Assembly: GCA_030673275.1 (NCBI GenBank)
Contig: DAOVJL010000019.1
Span: 1-10,454, forward strand
Origin: Sulfurimonas sp.
GTDB taxonomy: Bacteria > Campylobacterota > Campylobacteria > Campylobacterales > Sulfurimonadaceae
Length of the DNA stretch: 10,454 nucleotides
Direction of reading: 5' to 3'
Shown here: positions 5,225 to 10,454 of the stretch, one piece after another
Position numbering within the stretch: the stretch's first letter is position 1
How the letters are laid out: each line of letters begins with the position of its first letter
Notes under the pieces: generated by a model
Database searches by the model: none
Seen by the model: only the letters and a program-made list of their open reading frames with translations
What the model was told of the DNA's origin: nothing
Translations under genes and position numbers: made by a program

Positions 5225-8047
5225 TTATGCTTTGTAAATTTTTACAGCACATTTTTTAAAGTCTGTTTGTTTTGACATTGGACATGTCGCATCTAAACAA
5301 ACTTTATTGATAAATACTTTTTCATCGAACCAAGGCACGAATACTAAACCTCTTGGAGGTCTATTTCTACCACGAGTCTCAACTCTAGCTTTAACTCTAC
5401 CACGACGAGACTCTACCCATGCAAGTCCACCTTGTTTAAGGTCTTTAGCTTTCGCATCAGCAGGGTGCATATAACATAGTGCTTCTGGAACAGCACGGAA
5501 TAGTTCAGGTACACGCATTGTCATAGTTCCTGAGTGCCAGTGTTCTAACACACGACCAGTACATAACCATGTATCATAGTTACTATCCGGCATTTCTGGA
5601 GGATCCATGTACGGACGAGCAAAAATCTTCGCTTTGTTAGCTAATGATTTTTTCTTACTTGATTTATCTTTACCTTTTAGAGTACCACTTTGTAGTGCTT
5701 TAGCAAGTGTTCCGTAAAATGCATGAGAGTTACCCGTTTCCTTAGTAGCTTTAGCTGCATATGGATCATATTTAGCATTAAATCTCCATGATGTTTCTTT
5801 ACCATCAACAACAGGCCATTTAAGACCACGAACTTTATGGTATACATCAAATGGTGCAAGGTCATGACCATGTCCACGTGTAAACGCAGCATACTCTTCC
5901 CAAAGATATTTTTGAATAAAGAAACCATAACCATCAAATACTTTACCATCTGAACCAACAACATTTCTGCTGTCTCCATAACCCTCAGAGTTATCATATC
6001 CAGCTTGAATAGGATCTTTTTGGTCTAGTTTATAAGATTTGGCATCTTTATTAGCAAAAAGAATGTCATACATAGTTGTATTGTCACTGTAACCCATTGC
6101 TTTAGCTTTTGCTATAACACTTGGAAGTGCTTTTTTTCTTGGACCTGACGGTGCCCAAGCACCCCATAAATCTTTAACTGTAAATCTTTTTGAAAGTTCA
6201 ATCCATTGCCAAGTATCAGACATTGAATCACCAATTGGAAGTACTTGTTGTCTCCAGTGCTGCGTACGACGCTCAGCATTACCGTAAGCTCCCCATTTTT
6301 CATACATCATTGCAGTCGGTAGAATAAGGTCAGAAACTTTAGCTGAGATACCTGGGTATCCGTCAGAAGTAACAATGAAGTTATCCATATCACGAGCTGC
6401 ATTAATCCAGTGAGAAGCAGATGCAGAATCTTGGTAAGGATTACAAACATTTACCCATGCAAATTTAATTAATCCATCTTCAATTCCTCTATGGATAGCC
6501 ATAATATGTTGTTTACCAACACCATTTAGAGTTCCATTTGGAATTTTCCATTTATTTTCAGCAATTTTTCTATGTTTAGGGTTTTTAACCATCATATCAG
6601 CTGGAAGTCTATGTGTAAATGTACCAACTTCACGAGCAGTACCACAAGCAGAAGGTTGACCAGTTAATGAAAATGCTCCATCACCAGGTTTAGCTTGTTT
6701 ATTTAACATAAAGTGAACATTGTATGCAAGTGTATTTGTCCAAGTACCACGAGTATGTTGATTCATACCCATTGTCCAGAAAGATACTACTTTTCTACCT
6801 TTTTCAATATATAAATTAGCTAATTCTTGAAGTTTTTCTTTGAAGCTCTCTAGATTTTCATCCGGATCACCTTTTACAATAGTCGCAGTATAATGTAAAT
6901 CATACGGCTCTAAAGATTTTTTATACTCTTCAAATGAAATTTCCCAGTGACCTAAAGTACCACCAGTATGTTTCATTGTATCGCCTGCTTTATAACCAAA
7001 CGGCTCTAAAGCAGGACCCTCTTTAGCAGAAACAGTTGTTTTCATCTCTTTGTCGATAATTTCCATCTCTAAAGCAGTATATTTACCATCTTTAAGTGAT
7101 TTTTCACCAGCTCTTCTCATACCATAACCGATATTTACAGGACCAGCTGTAAAAATCATATGTTTCTTAACGAAATCCCAGTCGATAATACCTTCAGCTT
7201 CGTCTCTCATTACGATTTCTCTTGCAATATAGTTCCAAAGAGCAGTATCAGTATTTGGTGAGAAGATGATTTCAGTATCAGCTAAATCTGAAGTTCTGTG
7301 AGTATAAGTCTGAATAGAGATAACTTTTACTCTCTCAGGATCTGAAAGTTTTCTGTCAGTTACACGAGACCATAGGATCGGGTGCATCTCTGCCATATTT
7401 GAACCCCAAGATACGATAGTATCAGTAAGCTCGATATCATCATAACAACCAGAAGGCTCATCAACACCAAATGTTTGATAAAAACCAACAACCGCAGATG
7501 CCATACAGTGACGAGCATTTGGATCGATTGCATTTGATCTGAATCCTGCCTTCATCATTTTTTGAGCTGCATAACCTTCTTGAACAGTGTACTGACCAGA
7601 TGCAAATACTGAAACTGATTCAGGACCACCATGTTTTAGTGCTTTTTTGATGTGAACTTCCATCTCATCATAAGCTCTTTCCCATGATACTGGAACAAAT
7701 TTACCTTTTTTGTCAAACTTGCCATCAGCACCAACTCTTAGTAGTGGCTGAGTTAATCTATCAGCACCATACATTATCTTCGCATTAAAGTAACCTTTAA
7801 TACAGTTAAGACCTCTATTCACAGGGGCTGCCGGATCCCCTTTAACAGCAACGATTTTACCGTTTTTTGTTGCCATCATAATACCACAACCCGTACCACA
7901 GAAACGACAAGCTGCCTTGTCCCATCTCCAGCCTCCTTCAGCTTGGCCTGCTGCTGCTTCTAGCTCTGCTGGTACACTCATACCAACAGCCGCTGCTGCA
8001 GATGCTGCCGCTGAACTTTTAAGAAATTCTCTTCTCGAAAGTGACAT
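5225..8047 (-). CDS. napA: NapA, catalytic subunit of periplasmic nitrate reductase
   Basis: A 940-residue molybdoenzyme that reduces nitrate to nitrite in the periplasm. The Tat signal is S-R-R-E-F-L-K (4-10) with an Ala-rich hydrophobic core to about residue 32. The [4Fe-4S] site is C47-x2-C50-x3-C54 with C82, followed by K84 of the conserved N-C-I-K-G. C181 in A-R-H-C-M-A-S is the expected Mo ligand of the bis-MGD cofactor. The C-terminal molybdopterin dinucleotide-binding domain holds [16 protein letters not shown]. The length fits the Campylobacterota form, which is roughly 100 residues longer than E. coli NapA because of internal insertions. The ATG has GGAG five bases upstream. It is the first gene of the operon, behind a 220-base regulatory region. 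I see no frameshift or missing key residue. Confidence 0.97.
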   Translation of the reverse strand: MSLSRREFLKSSAAASAAAAVGMSVPAELEAAAGQAEGGWRWDKAACRFCGTGCGIMMATKNGKIVAVKGDPAAPVNRGLNCIKGYFNAKIMYGADRLTQPLLRVGADGKFDKKGKFVPVSWERAYDEMEVHIKKALKHGGPESVSVFASGQYTVQEGYAAQKMMKAGFRSNAIDPNARHCMASAVVGFYQTFGVDEPSGCYDDIELTDTIVSWGSNMAEMHPILWSRVTDRKLSDPERVKVISIQTYTHRTSDLADTEIIFSPNTDTALWNYIAREIVMRDEAEGIIDWDFVKKHMIFTAGPVNIGYGMRRAGEKSLKDGKYTALEMEIIDKEMKTTVSAKEGPALEPFGYKAGDTMKHTGGTLGHWEISFEEYKKSLEPYDLHYTATIVKGDPDENLESFKEKLQELANLYIEKGRKVVSFWTMGMNQHTRGTWTNTLAYNVHFMLNKQAKPGDGAFSLTGQPSACGTAREVGTFTHRLPADMMVKNPKHRKIAENKWKIPNGTLNGVGKQHIMAIHRGIEDGLIKFAWVNVCNPYQDSASASHWINAARDMDNFIVTSDGYPGISAKVSDLILPTAMMYEKWGAYGNAERRTQHWRQQVLPIGDSMSDTWQWIELSKRFTVKDLWGAWAPSGPRKKALPSVIAKAKAMGYSDNTTMYDILFANKDAKSYKLDQKDPIQAGYDNSEGYGDSRNVVGSDGKVFDGYGFFIQKYLWEEYAAFTRGHGHDLAPFDVYHKVRGLKWPVVDGKETSWRFNAKYDPYAAKATKETGNSHAFYGTLAKALQSGTLKGKDKSSKKKSLANKAKIFARPYMDPPEMPDSNYDTWLCTGRVLEHWHSGTMTMRVPELFRAVPEALCYMHPADAKAKDLKQGGLAWVESRRGRVKARVETRGRNRPPRGLVFVPWFDEKVFINKVCLDATCPMSKQTDFKKCAVKIYKA

Positions 8048-8072
8048 ATTTTCTCCTATTTGATAATTTTTG

Positions 8073-8131
8073 AAAAAGAGTTACCGTTAAAAACTCTAAG
8101 TCAATTCTTTTTGTTAAGGTGTCCATTAACA
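8073..8131 (-). promoter_or_regulatory. Two hairpins in the predicted nap leader RNA
   Basis: The first, TGTTAA/TTAACA (8131-8126 with 8117-8112), includes an inner GG/CC pair and would sit at the very 5' end of the predicted transcript. The second, AGAGTT/AACTCT (8097-8092 with 8082-8077), has a nine-base loop and is followed by TTTT (8076-8073). It looks like a weak intrinsic terminator or attenuator ahead of napA. The stems are short and A-T rich, so function is uncertain. Confidence 0.35.
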
Positions 8132-8180
8132 GGATTGATAATATCACTTTGGGGAGTTTAAAATCTTTGACTTATGTCAA
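8131..8180 (-). promoter_or_regulatory. Predicted nap promoter with FNR/DNR-like activator site
   Basis: The perfect palindrome TTGAC-N4-GTCAA (8167-8180) is centred at 8173.5. On the minus strand TATTAT (8143-8138) is one base off TATAAT. A start seven bases on, near 8131/8132, puts the palindrome at about -41.5, the class II position of CRP/FNR activators. The hexamer TTGACA at 8180-8175 lies 31 bases from the -10 box, too far for a sigma70 -35. A-T-rich DNA lies upstream (8182-8220). The predicted leader to napA is about 84 bases. The adjacent CRP/FNR-family gene is the obvious candidate binder. Confidence 0.6.
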
Positions 8181-8242
8181 GAAATTAAATTATATTATTA
8201 AGTTTTGTTTTATTTACTAAAAGTGTGGATATAAGTAGCACT

Positions 8243-8261
8243 TAAAATTTCTATTAGAAAT
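8243..8261 (-). terminator. Weak terminator-like hairpin after the sensor gene
   Basis: Seven bases past the sensor stop, the minus strand has ATTTCTA-A-TAGAAAT (8261-8247) followed by TTT then AAG. The stem lacks G-C pairs apart from one and the T run is short. Read-through from the regulator-sensor genes into nap is plausible, so these genes may partly share transcripts with nap. Confidence 0.25.
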
Positions 8262-8267
8262 AGTTAT

Positions 8268-9275
8268 TTAGGATTTAATCTCTTGACAACTTTTTGTAAG
8301 TTTTTCTAGCTCTAGTTTTAGATTTGAGAGTTTTTTTGTTGAATTGATTAGCTCTTCTGTTGATTCTATCATTATGTCTTCACTATTATTTAGGTGTTTT
8401 GAAGCTAGAGATGTGTCTTTTAGTTCACCTATAATTGCACCAAACTCATCTGTTAATTCCTCTAGTTTAGAAGAGGCATACTCTGATTGTTTTAGTGCTT
8501 CATTAGAGTAGTCCATAGCAGAGTTTATTTTTTGAACAAAGCAGTTTATTGTATCACCAACTTCAATAATTTCACTTTCACTTTCAGCTTCAAGCTTTAT
8601 TGGCTTAAATTCAGATGTATCTTTATTACTTAAAAGTGTTTTTGAATATTGTAAAAATATATCAACATGTGATTCAATGGATCTTAGTTGCATAAGTGAG
8701 TATAAAAATATAATAAGTAGTATTCCTCCGGCTAAGTACTGAAAACTCTTTATAAAATTGGTTTTGTCTTCAGAGTTATTCGTATACATTGTAACTAGTT
8801 TATCTACATTGTCCAGCAAAATGGTATTGTTTTTATATATAGATTTTACAATTTTTTCTCCTTGATCTCTGTCTGAATATGACTGCGTAAGGAGTTTAAA
8901 ATTTTGTACATTTTCATAGTAATCATCCCAAAGTTTACGTACTTCTATTAATTGTTTTGATATATTATAAGTAGATACAGCTGATATTCCTTTATCATGA
9001 TCACCATGTTTTAAGATGTTTAAACCTTTGATAAACTCATCTGTTGCAGAGTTTAGTTCATAAAAATCTTGATTATATGTATAGTGAATATAAAAAACAT
9101 TTTTAGCTATTTTTTGAGTTAACATTCTCTGCTTACCGGCAATATTTATAATCATAGCATCTTTAATGTTTTGTTGATTTAGATATATTGTAGTTCCTAT
9201 CATAGATACCATTAAAAAGAGTAGTAAAGCACCTATTAGCTTTATTTTTGTACTAATTTTATTTATTTTTTTCAT
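8268..9275 (-). CDS. Membrane sensor with PilJ/NarX-type P-box and no recognised output domain
   Basis: The protein has 335 residues. TM1 is about 11-32 and TM2 about 176-196, enclosing a helical periplasmic domain. That domain opens with I-N-I-A-G-K-Q-R50-M-L-T-Q-K-I (43-56). This matches the PilJ N-terminal domain and the NarX P-box, where the Arg of G-x-x-R-M binds nitrate. After TM2 there is a degenerate HAMP-like segment (about 197-250, with E-I-I-E-V-G-D-T-I-N) and a coiled-coil tail (250-335). No histidine kinase, GGDEF or chemoreceptor signalling tip (the E-x-x-N-L-L-A-L-N-A-A-I-E-A-A-R type sequence) is seen. The ATG overlaps the regulator's stop in ATGA, with AAGGTG seven bases upstream. 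I infer a nitrate/nitrite sensor serving the neighbouring regulator or a receptor complex. The mode of output is unknown. Confidence 0.75.
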   Translation of the reverse strand: MKKINKISTKIKLIGALLLFLMVSMIGTTIYLNQQNIKDAMIINIAGKQRMLTQKIAKNVFYIHYTYNQDFYELNSATDEFIKGLNILKHGDHDKGISAVSTYNISKQLIEVRKLWDDYYENVQNFKLLTQSYSDRDQGEKIVKSIYKNNTILLDNVDKLVTMYTNNSEDKTNFIKSFQYLAGGILLIIFLYSLMQLRSIESHVDIFLQYSKTLLSNKDTSEFKPIKLEAESESEIIEVGDTINCFVQKINSAMDYSNEALKQSEYASSKLEELTDEFGAIIGELKDTSLASKHLNNSEDIMIESTEELINSTKKLSNLKLELEKLTKSCQEIKS

Positions 9276-9940
9276 ATCCCGTCACCTTTATATATATTAT
9301 AAAGTAGCTCTTTATCTAAAATAGTAACAACAGAGTTTTCAATCCCTATAATAGAGCTTCTTTTTAGCTTTTTTAAAACACGCGATAGTGTCTCTGGTTG
9401 AATGTGCAACATAAAAGAAACTTCATGCCTTTTAAGTCTGTTAAACATCTCTAAATCATCACTCAACATAAAAGCAACTTTAGCAGTTGCATCAAAAACA
9501 AGCTCTCTATTTACCACACAATGCAGTTGTTGGGTTTTTAAAAGAATTTCATTTATAAATTCACTATTGAGTATATTTTGAGATAAAAACTGATTTTTAA
9601 GCTCCAAAAAGTCAACTTCTAAAACTATGCTGTCTTCCACAAATTCTGCATTTGAAAAACAGTATATTGAGTTGTTGTTTAGCGCTGTAAGCTCGGAGAT
9701 AAGAGAGTTTTTATATATATGATATAAGAATATTTCATTTTCAAATTTATCTATTTTATATACTTTTAAAAGTCCTGAAACTAAAAAAAAGATTTTATTA
9801 TATATGTCATTTTCATAATAAAGAATAGAGTTTTTTGGGTGTGTGGTAATTTTTGATATTTTATCAACTATAGCTAATTTTTCATCGCAGAGAGAATTAA
9901 AAAATGACAGCTGTTTTATTTGTTGTAATTTATTGTCCAT
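9272..9940 (-). CDS. CRP/FNR-family transcriptional regulator without Fe-S cysteine set
   Basis: The protein has 222 residues: an N-terminal cyclic-nucleotide-binding-like beta-roll (about 10-115, with F-F-L-V-S-G-L-L-K-V-Y-K), a dimer helix (about 120-148) and a C-terminal winged helix. The recognition helix is P182-E-T-L-S-R187-V-L-K-K-L. The E-x-x-S-R pattern is the FNR/DNR/NNR type, which predicts TTGA half-sites rather than the TGTGA of CRP. Only C18, C94 and C141 are present and no N-terminal cysteine cluster, so an FNR-like [4Fe-4S] oxygen sensor is not supported. Nitric-oxide or nitrate-linked regulators such as DNR, NNR or NssR are the better comparison. It overlaps the sensor gene by four bases and lies upstream of nap on the same strand. 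The start is ATG at 9940 with only a weak ribosome site. Confidence 0.88.
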   Translation of the reverse strand: MDNKLQQIKQLSFFNSLCDEKLAIVDKISKITTHPKNSILYYENDIYNKIFFLVSGLLKVYKIDKFENEIFLYHIYKNSLISELTALNNNSIYCFSNAEFVEDSIVLEVDFLELKNQFLSQNILNSEFINEILLKTQQLHCVVNRELVFDATAKVAFMLSDDLEMFNRLKRHEVSFMLHIQPETLSRVLKKLKRSSIIGIENSVVTILDKELLYNIYKGDGI

Positions 9941-10092
9941 AATGGCTATTTGACTTCTTTAAAAGATTATTTTTATAGTTGCAATTTTTAAATATGTTTT
10001 GTATCTTAGCATAAATAATATTCCAAACCAAAGATATCACATTTTGGTATAGTATTTGCTTTTATTATACTACATAAAAGAGGGGTGCTTAT
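9941..10092. promoter_or_regulatory. Divergent promoter region between regulator and chemoreceptor genes
   Basis: This is A-T-rich intergenic DNA. For the + strand gene, TTGGTA (10044-10049) and TATACT (10066-10071) are 16 bases apart and make a plausible sigma70 promoter. An inverted repeat ACCAAA-N10-TTTGGT (10027-10048) covers the -35. For the minus-strand regulator I see no convincing promoter. A partial copy of the nap box, TTGAC-TTCT-TTAAA (9950-9963), lies 10-23 bases ahead of its ATG, where binding would hinder expression. Confidence 0.4.
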
Positions 10093-10454
10093 ATGCAGTT
10101 TATAGAAGCCTTAAAACTTAGAAGCAAGCTTTTATTTATTTTTATTATTATAACCATAGGTCTTATTGTTATTGGAGTTGTGGGTGCAATTAATTTAAAC
10201 TCAATGAAAAAGAATTTAGATTCTTTATATTTTGGCTCTTTAGTCCCAGTAATAGAATTAAGTAATATCCTTCAAACATATCATGGTAAATTAGCCAATA
10301 CGGTATATAAAGCAAAAAATTCTGAAATAAGTTCAAGTGAAGTTGAATCACAGATAAAACTTGCAATAAATACGATAGACAAAGAGTGGAAAAATTATGA
10401 ATCTCATTTTAAAAGAGATGAAGAGTTCCAATATATTGAGTATGCAGCATTAGA
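10093..10454 (+). CDS. Methyl-accepting chemotaxis-type receptor, N-terminal part
   Basis: There are 120 codons from ATG 10093 to the window edge, with GAGGGG about eight bases upstream. The protein opens M-Q-F-I-E-A-L-K-L-R-S-K-L, then a membrane segment (about 13-34) and a helical periplasmic region with L-V-P-V-I-E-L-S-N-I-L (49-59). It continues with long amphipathic helices containing E-W-K-N-Y-E-S-H-F. This is the arrangement of four-helix-bundle ligand-binding domains (4HB_MCP) of chemoreceptors. The signalling domain lies beyond the window, so a histidine kinase or diguanylate cyclase with the same sensor cannot be excluded. It is transcribed away from the regulator gene. Confidence 0.7.
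   Translation, partial: MQFIEALKLRSKLLFIFIIITIGLIVIGVVGAINLNSMKKNLDSLYFGSLVPVIELSNILQTYHGKLANTVYKAKNSEISSSEVESQIKLAINTIDKEWKNYESHFKRDEEFQYIEYAAL

Noticed and set aside
5677..6303. Minus-strand frames of 106 and 63 codons inside napA
   Set aside because: napA reads through without interruption, so these are out-of-frame shadows and not signs of a frameshift.
8112..8131. NssR-like TTAAC/GTTAA site in the nap leader
   Set aside because: The half-sites are in the opposite orientation (GTTAA then TTAAC) with eight bases between them, so it is a hairpin and not that box.
8175..8180. TTGACA as a sigma70 -35 hexamer for nap
   Set aside because: It is 31 bases from the TATTAT -10 box and is better explained as half of the activator palindrome.
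9272..9940. Calling the regulator FNR
   Set aside because: The N-terminal cysteine set needed for the oxygen-sensing [4Fe-4S] cluster is absent; only three scattered cysteines are present.

Overview
The window carries a complete periplasmic nitrate reductase (nap) operon of the type found in Campylobacterota (Epsilonproteobacteria), plus the regulatory and sensory genes just upstream of it. The low G+C content, the gene order napA-G-H-B-F-L-D, the use of NapGH instead of NapC, and the presence of napL all point to this phylum. A Sulfurimonas-like organism is my best guess, but the genus is an inference.

Layout from left to right. (1) The last 45 codons of an M24 aminopeptidase P gene (pepP) on the + strand. 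(2) A convergent intergenic stretch (141-269) packed with six contiguous small inverted repeats. (3) A minus-strand block, in transcription order napA (8047->5225), napG, napH, napB, napF, napL, napD, followed by two tightly packed small genes that I do not recognise (98 and 143 aa). (4) A 220-base nap promoter and leader region (8048-8267). It holds a perfect TTGAC-N4-GTCAA palindrome at the distance expected of a class II activator site from a plausible -10 box, and two hairpins in the predicted leader RNA. (5) Two more minus-strand genes upstream of nap, overlapping by ATGA: a CRP/FNR-family regulator without an Fe-S cysteine set, then a membrane protein with a NarX/PilJ-like P-box sensor domain and no recognisable output domain. 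(6) A 152-base divergent promoter region. (7) The first 120 codons of a + strand methyl-accepting chemotaxis-type receptor, cut by the window edge.

How the genes fit together. NapG (Tat-exported ferredoxin) and NapH (membrane quinol dehydrogenase component) should pass electrons from the quinol pool to the diheme NapB and the Mo-bisMGD enzyme NapA in the periplasm. NapD (Tat chaperone), NapF (cytoplasmic ferredoxin) and NapL (periplasmic propeller) assist maturation or function. The upstream pair looks like a dedicated regulatory module: the regulator's recognition helix (E-T-L-S-R) predicts a TTGA-type half-site, which is what lies in the nap promoter. The most promising undescribed elements are this output-less nitrate-type sensor coupled to an FNR-like regulator, the two small genes at the end of the operon, the hairpin array, and the hairpin-spaced ribosome binding site of napG.
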